Assembly: GCF_024713945.1 (NCBI RefSeq)
Contig: NC_134685.1
Location: 1,116,001 to 1,180,000 of the forward strand
Length of the DNA: 64,000 bases
DNA from: Dermatophagoides farinae
Lineage: Eukaryota; Arthropoda; Arachnida; Sarcoptiformes; Pyroglyphidae
Direction of reading: 5' to 3'
Shown here: one piece after another, positions 1 to 14,799 of the stretch
Layout: each line of letters opens with the position of its first letter
How positions within the stretch are numbered: the first letter of the stretch is position 1
Translations under genes and position numbers: made by a program
The notes under the pieces: model-generated
Seen by the model: the letters and a program-made list of their open reading frames with translations, nothing else
Told to the model about the DNA's origin: nothing
Databases searched by the model: none

Positions 1-3000
1 ATTATTATGATGATGATGATAATCATCATTATCATCATCATAATTATCATTATCAACGGAATTTTTTTTGGTTAATGTTGGCCAATTACAAGATTTGTTA
101 TTTGGTTTGACAAGGGTCCAAGCCAAATAAAAAAAAAAAAAAAATCGATTCTCACGTTGTCTGTGTGTGTGTGTGCGCGCCGTTCTTTCATCGATATTGA
201 ATCAATCGACCATTTCGAATATATATTTGTTTGATCAAGAGAAAAAAAAATGACAAGTTTTTTTTTTTGCTATCTCGTTGTTACTCAAATGTTACACATT
301 TATGGCAAAAAAAAAAAAAAAATACGAAAAAAAAATTAAGGTGCGCCCTGACTTTTTCTTCTTCTACTGACATAATACATTAATATATAACATCCACATT
401 TGCCATTCAATTTTGGATTGAGAATCGAATTAAAGATCAACGATATTAAACGTATGTGTGTGTGTGTGTATGCCTCTTCTCTTTTTTTCCTATCATCTCA
501 CATCATCATCATCATCGTCATTATTCTTTATAAATAAGGATCAGGTTTTCATCCTGGTCATATTGAATGATATGATCTATGTGAAATAGAATGATTCATC
601 ATTGATGATGATGATGATGATGATGATTGATTCATATTTTGTAGAAATAAATAATCGATTCAATCAATTTCAATCAAATTTTTTCTCCATATGGATTCAA
701 ATTTCAATGGTCATTCATATATTCAATGTTCAAGGAAATCGATACAATCTATCTTTTTTGTTGTTGTTGTTGTTGTACCTTGATTCCTGAGAATGTTATT
801 TTTTTTGAAGGAAAAAAAAATTCTAGTGAAATTTTTTCGTTTTTTTTTCAAGGTGTGCACGCATACACACACACACACATTCGCAAAACAATCTTTCTGG
901 TCTTGTTCGCGCGTTTCATCTATATGATCATCGTCAAAATTTTTTTTTTTTTTTTTTTGATGGTCGATCTGATGATGATTATATATGAAGGAAAAAAATA
1001 TATTTCTACTACTCTTGCACCCTACATAACAGAACGAATCACAGCCATACTTTAAATTTTAGTTTTAGCTTGATTTTTTTTTTGTTCTTCGATGATATCA
1101 TGGTCGTCAGTATATACAGTCAATGATCATGGCAATTCAAAAATTCAAGCTGAGATTCAAAGTTTTTTTTTGACGATGACGACGACGAAGACGACAACGA
1201 TGATGATGATGATAATAATAATGATGGCTTGACTTGGCTAGGCAATTTAATTCGGTTTACCCAACAGCAACAACAACGACAACGATTTGGCCATTTACAA
1301 TGTGTGCGTGTGTTTTTCTTCTTGGCCAAAGATCAACGTAAAACTTATTTTTTTTATACTGTACGCATAAAACATTCATGATTCAAACAACAACAACAAC
1401 GATAACTGGAAGAAGAAGTTGAATGAAACCAGTGAAAAAAAATCGTTAACATTGCTAGGCAAGGCAATATAAAGTATGTATGTACAGCAACATTATTGAA
1501 TTGAAAACCTATGGGCAATCAATTCATATACAGGTAGGTTAGGTTTTCATTCTACTTTGCCATGTTGTTGTTGTTGTTGTTGTCGTTGATGATGATGATG
1601 ATGATGATGGGTAAGTCTAAGTTTACCTCGATATCTTTCTAACCTTACACAACATGCATGGGGAAGAAGAAAAGATCAGATTATTTTGTTTGTGAGTGTG
1701 TGTGTGTGTATGTGCTGAGGGTATTTCTTTTTCTTTTTTTTCAAACATGTTCACGGTCGTCGAATTTGATGATCAAGCGGAGGGAGGAAGGTGGTGGTGG
1801 TGGTTGTTGTGATTGTGGTGGGTAGCAATTTTTTTTGCCTACCTGTTACTTTAGTGTCTCTATGAGTTCATTTTTTTTTTTTTTTTTTTGACTGCTATTG
1901 CCTCGAATGGTTTTTTTCTTATTTCTCATTTCATTCAAAAAGGTAAAGGTTAGGTTATTTTTCTGTACGTACAGGTATATAAATTTTCATTTTATTTCAC
2001 ATGGCAAACACCACAGAAAAAAACAAACAGGGAAAAAATATCAAATTGAATGAGAAAATGAACAAAAAAAAGGAAAAGGAAAGAACAAAAAAAAGGTCAT
2101 GTCATTTATGTACAGGACAGTTTGAAACGAATCAGAAAAGAACTAAACCGAATTCGATTTATTATAAACGTTCGATTTTTGATTTATAAGGTCATCATCA
2201 TCATCATCATCATCAACGTTTTCATTTTTTTTCCAAATGAAAATTTCGATAGATTGGATTTACATTGTAACAAACACACACAACACACAAACATAACAGG
2301 TAATTGTTTGATAAATAGAAAAAAAAACTTCTAATTTTCATTCATTCATTCATTCATCTATTTTTCAAACACTGTACGAATAGTTGATTCGATTTCGTCG
2401 TCGTCGTCACCGAATGATGGATTTTGTTGTTGTTGTTGTTGTTGTTTGTTCACAATCGAATGGATAATAAATGTTTTTTTTTTGCATTGGATGAATAGGA
2501 TTCGATAGTGAAGATTTGGGCTGATCCATTTGGAACACAACAACAACAACAAAATAAAAAGGCCAATGATGTCAAACGATTATGATGATGATGATGATGA
2601 TGATGCCGGCTATTTGTACTCAATATTTCTTGATATGTACATATGGATTAATGAAAAAATTGATTGATCGATTTTGATCCATATTGGCCATATATTTTTA
2701 TTTTATTATTATTGAAGGATTAATAATCCCACCAACAACTTATTCAAATTATGAATAATGATTGTGCATGTGTGTGTGTGTGTGTTTTTTTTCTTTCGTT
2801 AAACCTTGATCCACATCCGCATCCATATCTTCAACATCATTTGCATAAAGATTTTCAAAGACAATCATCATCATCATTATTAATTCATCATCAAAATCGA
2901 TTGATATGATGAATATTTACAAAAAAAAATTTCTTGACAAACTTGTAACAAAAAAAAAACTGACGGAATAAATGACAAGAGAAAAACAAAAAAAAAAATG

Positions 3001-6000
3001 GAAAAATGATCGACGACGACGACGACAACAATAAACGACCACTATGGTGATAGATGGTGAACAAAAAAAAAAAAAAAAAATACCACATACCTATATATAC
3101 ACAACACAGATAACGTTTACTCCACCTTTTCATTCAAAGAGTTTTCCATTTGAAATGGGGGGAAAAAATATCAATGTGGGTGTGTTGCAAAATTTTCATT
3201 CATTCATTCATTCATTGCATAGGTGTTGCCATCAAATATGTATGTATATTTTGTTGACCATAATTGATTATCTTATTCATTGATCAAAAAAAAAAAATTT
3301 CAAAAAAAATTCATAATTTTTGATTTATTATGGAAACATTTTTCATTTCTGTTTTTTTTTTTTTGGTGATCCAATTTGGATCATTTTTTTCCACTCTGTG
3401 CAAACAGAGACACAAACAATCATCTGGAATACCTGTGTGAAGCTGTCTATATGTTGCAATGAATTACACACACACACACACACACATTATTCATGTGTGA
3501 ATCATCAAATAAAAACATTGAACAAAAAGATAATTTGGATAGGAAATGAAATTTGAAGAATCAAGAGTAAAAATGTGGAAAACAAAAAAAAAACCTGCTT
3601 GTGTGTGTGTGTGTGTGGATGTGTTATGTGAATGTTTAAACAAAAAGTAAAGAATTAAGAAACAACAACAACAACAAACGAAATTCATCATTCATGTCCA
3701 TCAACTTTTTTTTGTGTGCATGTATTGTAAATGTGACATTGGGAACAAGATTTTTGACTGTGTGTGTGTGTGTAAGTGTGTGTGGACACAAATGTCACAC
3801 AGACACATACAGCATAAAAAATTATGATGGACACAAACAACAAAAAAAAGTATAGTAAAAAGATTGAGAGAAATGAAAAAGATGGATAACCAAGATTGTC
3901 ACCAATAAAGCCATAACTATCATCATCATCATCATAATCATCAAGATTTTCATACACAAGTTTTATGTATGATGATCATCATGATGATGATGATGGCAAA
4001 TGGTCAAGGTTTGACAATTTTCTTTCTCTTATTCTATAAAAAAAAAATTTTCGCATTAATTCATGGCTGTTTTTTTTTCTATTTCTAATTTCATTTCATA
4101 TATGATGATGATGATGATGATAATACCATATATATGTAATACAATGATGATAATAATAATAATAATTTATTATAGAACAGGTTCTGCAGAAGTGAATATA
4201 AATAAAGAAAAAAGAAATGGCAATAATCCAAATCAAGCCAATATGTGGTTTTTTTTTCTCTCGTTGACCAGGCCAGAGAGAAAAATCATTTTAACATTGA
4301 AATAGGATTAGTTCATAATATATTTGAAATGAAAGAAAATTGAATATCGAGAAATAAAAAAAAAAAAAAATAAAGCAATGTGCAGGCAAAGAAAGAAAGA
4401 GAGAAATCAAGCAAAAAAAAATCGATCAATTCAAAATAACAAAAAAAAGACCCTGAGTGAAAATACCCTACAATTCATTTTCAATTTTTTTTTTTTTTTT
4501 TTTGATTGAAAAATATTCAAATTATGATAGTACAAAAAAAAGTGCGAGAATGAGGAGCAGGAGGGATGGTATTCATCATTATCATCTAGTAATAATAATG
4601 ATGATAATTATTATTATTATGAGAATTGCCAAAATGACGACGACGAAGAAGATTGAAAAAGATGAGATGGGCAAATGGTCATCGCCATCGCCATCATCAT
4701 CAACCTACACTAGCCATCATCAAACATCATTATCGAAGAATCGCGAGCAATTCGAATGGTAAAAGAAGAATCGAAGAAAAAAAAACAACGAAAGCCAAGT
4801 AATAATGAAGAGAAAAGCGAAATGTTCAGAAACAATAATAATGACACTATCGACCTTGGACATTCCAGCAAAAAAAAAAAAAAGAAAAAGCATCGAAAAT
4901 TGAAAATTGAACGAAAAGAAAAATGAAAAACAAAAAATAAATTAGCCAAAAGTAAAAAAAAACAACAGAACAGAACAGCAAAACACTATGTGTGTGCGTG
5001 TTTGTGACATGAATATTTCTGAATGTAATGAATGAAGAATAATTTTAAACCACATGGCCATCATGCATACACGCGAAAAAAAATGAGAGAAAAAAAATTC
5101 ACAGACACACAATAGAAAGGAAAAGGAGGAAGTTAAGCTAAGGTCAAAAAAAAACATGAAAATGAAATTTCAATATTCATCGATATTCATTATCGATATC
5201 GATTTGATGATGATCCACAACAATAATAATAATAATATTGGGTGTTTGTTTGTGTATACATGTAACAATAACACATTGGATTGGATTGAAATCAAAAATG
5301 AATGAAAAATGACAAAAAAAAATTTAAATGAATCCATCGATAATGATGACAAATGGCCATATCATTATGATCATCACATCATCATCATTATATTGTTATA
5401 AAGCAGAAAAAAAATCGACAGACACACATACATACACACACACACACACGCATACAAATACATCATTCAGTTATTAACAGAAAAAACAGATAAAAAAATG
5501 ATGATAAACAACAACAACAACAACAACAACAATTTGGAAAAATAAATGACAAAACACAATGAAAATAAGTCATCATCATCATCATCTTGATATTATAGGA
5601 AATGTGATACCTTTCTCTCTCTCTCTCTCCATCCATTCTTTTTCAAATCATCGAATTTAAATTTTTTTTTTATTTCTCATTCAATATAACAAAAGAAAAC
5701 GGCAATCCGGCAACGATGCTGAATACTGAATATGATCATCATCATCATCATCCATTGCGTGTTTGTACGAGTTTTCGTTTGTGGAAAAAAAATATGTGGA
5801 TCACATATATTTGTATATTTAAGGATTGTTGTTGTTGTTGATGAAATGAAAATGAAAATGGATAGATTTTCAAAAAAAAAAAAATGTTACACATCATTCG
5901 ATCATCATCATCAACAATCATCATCATTTGTAATAATAACCGAAATTGAGAATCCGACAGGTCGATATATCTATAACATACACATATACACATAACATGA

Positions 6001-7507
6001 GTCTTATTTATGGTATCATCATTATCATCATCATCTTGATGATGATCAATGAATGAAATGGAAAAGTTGGTCAAAATCAAAAAAAATATGAGAAAAAAAA
6101 GTGAATGGGAATAATAATAATTGTCTACGTCAATACAAGATTAGTGAGTGAAGAAATAGAAAAAAAAACGAAACACAAATAAAAATATATACACTAGAAA
6201 ATGTTCGTGATTGTCCAATCAAGCGCATCCAGGTCGGATAATAATTCTATTCCAAAGGAAGAAAGAGAAAGAAAGAAAAAATAACGAAAATTCGATCGAA
6301 ATGAAGAAAAAAAAGACACCGGTCATCATCATCATCATCAACATTGATTTCGTTGTGGATGGATGGTCATAGATTTCTTGTTTTTTTTTGTTGTTTGTTG
6401 TTCTCAATAGCAGAGAAAAAAAAATCATTACCATCGTGATGATCGAATGTTTTCAATGTGTGTGTGTGTGTGTTTGACCAAATTGAATGAGAATCAAATA
6501 TGATGATGATGATGATCGGGTATTTTAAAGCTTGAACAATCAACCCGGGTATTCAATATACAAACACACACATGCACACGTTTATTAATTGGTAATTCGA
6601 TAGCTTTTTTGTTTTTTTTTTGTCTAAATTTAGTTTCATTTCATTTGATATTTTTTTTCAAATGAATTGAATGTATGCGTGTGTATTGTTCAAAATCGGA
6701 TATTGGAATTTTCATTTTTTGTTTGAAAAAAAAGTAATCAAAAACAAAAGCCTATGATGATGGATCAAAATCATCATGAAATTAATTTTTGATCATAATC
6801 ATAAGATTCATGAATTTTAAATATCGAAAAAAGAAATATGACGAGGTTATTGAGTATTCAATCAATTCAATTTCAAAAATTTTTCATCATCCAAATATGG
6901 AACACCTCGAGCACACACACACACAAAAAAAAGTAAACTTTGAACTAGATAGAAAAAAAATCTGTGACATTTTTTCATCTTAATGAATTAAATGCCATAT
7001 ATATTGGATGATGATGATAATAATCATCATCATTAATGGCGACGATCATGGATCATCAACACGGCATCCAATTTTTTGTTCTAGATTTTCAAATTTTTCA
7101 ATTTGGATTTTGGTTTTTTTTGCTGTTTCGTTTGAAAATCATTTTCCAAAATGGGATCATTTCATCATCATCATAGGATGATTGGATGACATTTTAATTT
7201 CATGTCACTTGTTTTTTTTTGGAGTGAATTTTTTTTTAACGATACTCATCACCTTTTTTTTCACCATTTCAAGGATTTCATATAATTAACATCATCATCC
7301 ATTCATCAGTACACACATCATTTTTAATGTGGTTTTTTTTTCACAATTTCTTTTTCTATACGAAAAAAAACAGATAAAAAAAGCAAAATTATGATCTTTA
7401 TAAAATGTCAACGATTATTATGATTATGGCAATGATGACAACAACAACAACAGAAAAAAAATGTCAAATGTGAAATACATACATTCAAATTGGAAAATTT
7501 AAATCTC

Positions 7508-7525
7508 TCTCTCTCTAGAGAGAGA
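7508..7525. repeat. 18-bp perfect palindrome of (TC)n/(GA)n
   Basis: A run of TC dinucleotides turns at position 7516/7517 into its exact complement, giving TCTCTCTCTAGAGAGAGA. It could form a small hairpin in RNA or a cruciform. No gene is near it. Confidence 0.8.
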
Positions 7526-8591
7526 AAAAACAACGAGAGTTATGAGACATGACTTTTGAAAAAAAAATTTTTTCCAATTTCTTTAAAATATAAATCTAGC
7601 AGACTTTAGCACCATCATCATCATCAACATCATTCTCACCCTTCATCAAAGATGTGTGAAGAATCACAAGCCAGATAGGAAAAAGATATGGGGGTCGGTC
7701 ATTTAAATGAATAAATGCTGTACAGCAAGCAGCCACAGGTGTGTATGTGTGTGTGTGTGTGTAGGCATCTTCATCAGATGAAAATTTAAATGAAAAATTT
7801 TTTTTTCACATTGACCATTTAAAGCAACGCACACACACACACACACATCCACCTCTTCATTCTTTTTTGGTTTTGGTTGTTTTTTTTTTGCAAAATTTTT
7901 CATCTCTTAAATCACTTCCACAGTCAACATTTGATTATATAATCACCAAAGTCTAATCTCAAAATCATTAAAGAAAAAAAAATAGTGAGCTATATTGGCT
8001 AAAGCAGCAGCAGCAGCAGCCATCATTCATTCACAAAGAAAGACAAAAATGAAACAAGAAGAAAAAAATTCAAACGAAATGACAACAACAACAACAACAA
8101 AAAAACAACAAAGTCGACCACATAAATCAACCACATAATGTGGCCAAAATTGAAGATACTGGTTTAGAAAAAAAAATGGCCAATTCGCTTTGATTATTTT
8201 CTCTATTCTCGGATAAATTCGACATTTATTTGACAAATTCATTCCGACAAATCAAATCAAAAAAAAAAAAATCAAAATCAAATATTAATCCACACCTGTT
8301 GCTGTTAGGGGTCATACCACCACAAACTCTATATGAATATAACTACTACGTGTGTCTACACACACACACACACAAAAAACATCGATGGATTGGACCAAAA
8401 AAAAATTCCCAATTTTATACTCAACAATCAAGGCCGCCTACTGAGTGTTTGAATCAAGACAAAAAAAAAAAAAAAAGATTCAAAAATGAAATATTTCATT
8501 CTGTGTATCTAAATGCCAAGCCTATGTTATAGAGAGAGGATTGCCATCACTAAATAACATCATCATCATAGAAATAAAAAAATTATTATTA

Positions 8592-8603
8592 GCTCGCGCG
8601 AGC
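8592..8603. repeat. CpG-rich palindrome GCTCGCGCGAGC
   Basis: Perfect 12-bp palindrome with three CpG steps in otherwise AT-rich, CpG-poor DNA. Function unknown. Confidence 0.75.
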
Positions 8604-9443
8604 AAAGCGATCAAGTATTTTTTTTTTGTTTTCTTTTTCAAATGAAACAAAAACAAAACAAAGCGAAAAAAAAGAATGACAAGATAATTTTTCATTTCAT
8701 TTTTTTTTGTTCTTTGAATCATAATAATAATAATATAATAATGATAAACTACTTTTTTTTCTATTCTCAGTAATACAACAACAACAACAACAACAGAAAC
8801 TATTTCAAGAGATGACCATTTTGTATTTTCAAGGAATTTTTCTTATTATTATTCAATGAGAGGATTTTATGGATTATTAGCCATAAAGAATATGACTTGA
8901 TAATATACAATTCAATACTGTACTACTATATACATGTAACAGTGGAACAAATTATGATTATATATAAAGAAAAATGATGATGACAGACACTGGACATGAC
9001 AAAGCATTGAAAAATTATTCAAAAAAAAAAAAGAAAAAAAAGATATAAAAGAAACAAAACAAAAAACAGGACAAAATATAGAACACAAACTGTTTCATTG
9101 TTATGTGTGGATGATGATTTTTTTTCTTAAACAAAAAGAGAAACATATTAAAATCATAAACGGATCAAACAAACACTAGATGATGATGATGATAAGATGT
9201 GTGTGGTAATGATGACCATTTTCATTCATTTTTAATTTGTTAAAAATTTAAATTTTTTTTTTTTGAAGATGATAATAAAATGGACAAGAATAGAAAGACA
9301 GACAAACGTATAGAGAGAGAGAGATGGGCGACAAATGACAAACCATCTACTTCTTAGTTTATAACCTCAAAAGCTGTTGATTAATGGAAAGAATAGAATA
9401 GAAAAGATTTATTACTGGACATTGTTGTCAATGTGAATGTTGG

Positions 9444-9444
<1 letters not shown>

Positions 9445-9475
<31 letters not shown>
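9445..9475. repeat. T31 homopolymer
   Basis: Uninterrupted run of 31 T, the longest homopolymer noticed in the window. Its exact length is probably uncertain in any assembly. Confidence 0.9.
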
Positions 9476-9476
<1 letters not shown>

Positions 9477-10687
9477 TTTTGGATCGTTGATTACAAAAAA
9501 AATGTTGATGATGATGATGATGATGATAAAATCAATTAAGCATATTCAAATTTGCAAATAGACGTTATTTACGAATACATACACCATCAACAGGTTAAAA
9601 TTGTTGTTCACGAATATATCCGTTATTGTTTTCGAAATCGATTGTTTCAGAAAGAAAGAAAAAAAAATTTTATTTGCAAAATCGTTTCTTTGGTGACAAA
9701 TCTGATTGTCACATGAATGAATGATTGGTTGGTTGGTTGATTGATTGATTGATCGATTGCTACATAAGAATTTGATTTTTGTTTTTTTGCCAGCAAACAA
9801 ACATTCTCATGTTTAATAGTGAAACAGAGAGAGAGAGAGAGAGAGAAAAAAAAATCAATTTTTGACCCAAAAAAAACTTTTTTTTTTACAAAATAATCAT
9901 CGATTATTCGTTTATGGTCGGACGATCAGCAAAAAAAAAGATTCATAAAAAGAAACCTGCAATTATGATCGACCAAAAAAAACCGCCATTGATGATGATG
10001 ATGATGATCACAAGAGGATTACATTTCCAAATGGAAGTTTTTTTTTGTTTTTTATTTTATTGTAAAAATCTTTTTGAATCCATGACCACGACGGCCGATC
10101 ATCATCATCATCATCATCGTTGTAGCCAAAGAAAAAGAAGAAGGTGAAGACGAAAAAAAAAATGATCATGTCTTTGCACAAGTCATTCGAATGATTTACT
10201 CTTATTCGGCCATAACATTATCTTTTGGTTTTAGTCGTCACCGTATTATTGCTTGAAAATTGCTTGTTGTTGTTGTTGGTTTGGTAAAAAATTTTTTTAA
10301 AATTGGCCACATACACACCACACACACACACACACATTCTCCAGCAAGTCAACCAACCGAAAATCCAAAGAGACACCAAACCAGCAACAACAACAACAAC
10401 AAGAAATCTTATTTATCAAAGACAGATGTGCTTGATTGGTTATCGCTAAAAAAAAATGGTCAATGGTCTGAATGGATAGATTGATCCACATCGACATTTT
10501 TAAAGTATCAAATTCATTTCATTCAACAACGAATAGGAAAACAAAATGGTAAAAGTTTTGTAGAAAAAAATTAATTTCATCGTTTTCTCCAAAAATTCTC
10601 ATAAATTAAATAATTCTAAACAAAAACAGCAAAAATACAAGATTTGTAGTACAATAAAAATGAAAAGCAAAAAACGAAAAAACAAAT

Positions 10688-10716
10688 ATCACGTTAACGT
10701 GATGATGATCATCATC
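10688..10716. repeat. Two abutting 16-bp palindromes
   Basis: ATCACGTTAACGTGAT (10688-10703) is a perfect palindrome and overlaps by three bases the perfect palindrome GATGATGATCATCATC (10701-10716). The second is the ATG/CAT triplet repeat turning on itself; the first is not a simple repeat. Confidence 0.8.
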
Positions 10717-13700
10717 ATGGAAGGATTCAAATAAAAACCATGATGTGTGATATAAAAATTTGGAACAAATGAAAAAAAAATTGAATTTGAATAATAAAAC
10801 TAACCTAAAATCAACAACAGTAGTAGTAATAATAAAGATGATGATAATGATGATGATATTATTTTCATTGTTGAATTATATGATGATGATGATGACGACG
10901 ACGATAACCTCGTTGTTCTTGTTAATGAAAACGATGATGATTTTAGTTTTGTAAAAAAATGATGATGATCAAACGACCATGAATTTGTTGTCTTCATCGT
11001 CGTAGTCGTTATCGTTGAATTATTCATTAAAAACATGTTGATAAAATTGAATTTTTCAAAAAAACAAAACCAAAAAAAAAAACAATTTGGAGCAAATCAC
11101 ACACCAAATTAATCAATAAAGGCCATTCAAAAAAAAATCGAGGCCCAAAAAATTGATTTGTTTGACTATTACTATTTTTTTGATTATTTTGTTGGTTGTT
11201 GAATAAAAAAAAACAAACAAACAAACAAATCAGGATGTTATTTATAGAATGATCTCTGTTGTATAGATTGGAATTTTTGTTTTATGTCGTTTTTGTTGTT
11301 GTCAATGACATTTGAAGCTATTAAATATCTGTTGTGTGGTGTTATGATGATGATGATTATGATGATAATTATATTAATTGGATGAAAAAATGCCGATATT
11401 TTGATGGCAAATGATCATTATTATTATTATTATAAGGGCAATAACGAATGGCATACACACACATATACACATACACAATATCATGACATATTCATCGGAT
11501 GGAATGACAGCAAAACAAACAAAATAGAAAAAAAACAATGATTTGATGAACACGTGGACAACAACAACAACAACAAAAACACAAATCAATTGAATTGATT
11601 CGTGAAATAAAAAAAAATGAAGAAAGAATCTAGAATTGAAAAATTAAAAGAATTTTTTAGAAAAATGGTGATAATAACAAACACTTTTGAAGCGATGCAA
11701 AATAAAAACGGCCGTGAATCAACAGGTTGGTGTATCAATCAACAGGTAGATTCAATTCTCACGCACATACACACACACACACACACACACATGCTGCATA
11801 CAAGCATACACATGCATACTTTCATACAGCAGGTAAAAGCAATTTGCTAAATACTTTTTTTTCATAAATCTTTGTATAGTGTATGTTTGTAATGAACGAT
11901 ACGATCCACAATCATGGACTGACTGACTGACTATGAATTTCTTGTTCGTCATACACACACACACAAACACAGAGAAACTTAGCTTGTTGCTTTGATTTGA
12001 TGATGATGATGATGAAGGCAACAAAGCTCACCACTTCTTTTTCTCCCTATCCTCTTGTTGTTGTTGTTGTAGTGTTCTCTTACCGGTTTTTCTATTCATC
12101 CTGTTTCTTCAAGTTTTACCACCACCACCACCACTATTACCACAACTATGGTCCCAACTGAAAACGATCCAATGCAATATTAATTCGTTGCAAAATGATG
12201 TTTTTGTTTTTGTTTTATTTCAAGCCAGGTTTTCTTTCTGTTGATGATTATCCATAAGAATTATGGCAGCTTATACAATTCAATATTTTCATATGAATTG
12301 GATTTCGACAGTAAAAATAATCATGATGATGATGGTGGGTAGTGGTGGTGGTGGTGGTTGAACATGGGTAATAATTCTTTTCGAAAGAAAGTTTCATGCA
12401 GGTAACCAGAAAAAATGAGCTTTGTTCGTGCGTGTGTGTGTGTGTGCACATATATGCATGTATAATGTGAATTCAAATGAAAATAAAAAAAATTCAATTC
12501 AAAGTTTCAAAGCTTACCTATAGCTACAAGGTTTTTGATCACGCGAAATGTTGAAAACTTTTCTAGTTGATAATGGTGGTGAGTTTCTTCGGCTTTCCCA
12601 AATAACCTAACAGCAAGTTTAAAAAAAAATGAAAAAGGGTCCCGTTTTTTTTATTCATTTTTTTCTTTTCTTTTTGAATTGATCAATGAATGAATGAATG
12701 AATGAACATCAAACACGAGTGCTGCAGCATTGCAGCAGCCAAGAGACGATAGGCTTTAAAAAGTTTCTATTCTGTTCAAAAAAAAAAAAAATAAAAATAT
12801 CGGGTTTTAGTTTTAGTTTTGAGCTTTTGAGTCATTCATCTACTTACCCCCTTTATTCATTCATTCATTCATTCATCAACGGTCTAAGGGTAACCAAATA
12901 ACAACAACAACAACCACTTGTTGTTATTATGGCCATGTTATCTCAGCCATTAAATCGAAAGCTATCCCTCCCCATTCCCAAACAACAACAACAACCATAC
13001 GTATCGGTAATTTGTCGAAGGTCAAGTAAAGAAAAAAAAATGAAACCATGCCATCGGCTGCAATCTTTAACACCAGATGATGTCGACCTTCGAATAGATT
13101 TATGTTATCAAAAAAAAACCTATTGGTCTCAATATAAGGGCAGATTGCATTTGCAGTATTTTTGATTTTCTTGGATCTGCTTTTTCATGTCTCTATACTA
13201 TATTTTGAGGGTGGTTAACGGCTGGTAGATGGGCCAAACATTAATAAAAAAAAATGAATAAAAATAGAAAAAGTCCAAAGTATCACCGAGACCAGCTGTC
13301 GTGTTCTTTCAAGTTTTTTTTTCTTTTCTGGTCACCTTCTTGAGATTCAATACAATACAAAGAAGTTCATATTTCAGATTGAGTTGTATGTGTATACTAA
13401 TCAAATTCATTTTAACATTTAGAGAGGAAAAAAAAGATCTTTCCAACTGATGCAATGATTGATTGATTGATTGATGGATGGATGGATGGATACACGATAG
13501 AATGATCGATGGATCTTACTTGGTACTTTACGATTTTCGCATCCTCGATATAAATATAAACACTTGTTGTTGTTGTTGTTGTTGTTGCTTCATTAAGTAT
13601 TGGTATATGACTGAATCAATCGATTTTGAACATGCACATTTTTTTTCTTATTACATGTCTTTTGTCTTCATCTTCAAGTTCTTCTTCCTTATGTTACATG

Positions 13701-13976
13701 TTGTTGCTTGTGTGTGTGTGTGTGTGTAGCTAGCTATATCTATTCGTATCGAATTCAAAATTGAATGAATGAATAAATGAAAGAATCGATCAATGATCGT
13801 GATCGATTCAACATTAATTTTCATTTTATTTCATTTTACCACTTGAATGATGATGATGATGTTCAGGTGGGATTTCAAAAAAACTTTTCTCTACAAAAAA
13901 AAAAAATTTTCAAATCAAACGGCAATAAACAATTCAAACAAAGTGAACGAACCTTTATATGTTATATGCTGTTGTC

Positions 13977-14039
13977 TGTGTGTGTGTGTGTGTGTTTGAA
14001 ATTCAAATATAAAAAGAAGAAGAAGAGGATTGACATAAG

Positions 14040-14074
<35 letters not shown>
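13977..14074. repeat. Facing (TG)n and (CA)17 microsatellites
   Basis: A (TG)n run at 13977-13995 is followed 45 bp later by (CA)17 at 14041-14074. On one strand the two are reverse complements, so a transcript could fold into a long GU/AC hairpin with a 45-nt loop. The region carries no recognised gene. Confidence 0.85.
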
Positions 14075-14078
<4 letters not shown>

Positions 14079-14765
14079 AAAAGCATCAAATGTACAGTAA
14101 AATGAAAAAAAACTTGACTTGTCCGATGATCATCATCTTGAGATCTTCTTCTTCTTTTTTTTTGCATTCAACTTGTTCCTGTTGTTGTTGTTGTTTGAAT
14201 TCATCGAAAACCAGGTAAATCAAGTTTTCACTATATGTGTGCTTGATGCATGCTGCATTCATTTGTTGTTTTCCATGTTTTTTTTTCTTCTTCTAAATTC
14301 TCATCATCATCATCATCATGCGGTACTTGTCTTCATGTCGTGTATTGTAGTTTAGACCATATAGAAGACAAAAAGAACGAATTTCAATGAAGAAAGAAAA
14401 AAAAACCCGATATTAAATGAGCCTGGAGATGATTTTTCTTTTCTTTGCCGGTTTTTGATGATTAAGGTAACAGTGAATGAGAGATGGAGAAAAGGATGCG
14501 GCATGATGATGATCATCAACATCATCATCGATTTCATCAAGCCTTTTGAATTGAATGGATGTTTACAATCATATAAATCGATGTGCATGATATCTGTATG
14601 CGAAAGGGATAGATAGATAGAGAGAGAGAGAGAGAAAGACAATTTTGTCTTATTGAAACCAATTTTTTTTTTAGCCAACAAAATGATAATCAAACCAAGG
14701 AAGTCAACCATCACCACTAATACCATTATATGTTTGAATTCGATGGATATTTAAGACTACAACGA

Positions 14766-14799
<34 letters not shown>

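Noticed and set aside
2758-2880. Minus-strand peptide with FENLYANDVEDMDADVDQGL
   Set aside because: Looks more protein-like than its surroundings, but it runs straight into a (CA)n repeat and has no clear splice sites or partner exons.
12929-13165. 78-aa open frame (MAMLSQPLNRKLSLPIPK...)
   Set aside because: Less repetitive than its surroundings, so it was considered, but it matches no family I know and has no neighbouring exon; not enough to call a gene.
14352-14726. 124-aa open frame on the - strand
   Set aside because: Hydrophobic and repeat-derived; no family resemblance and no good start context.
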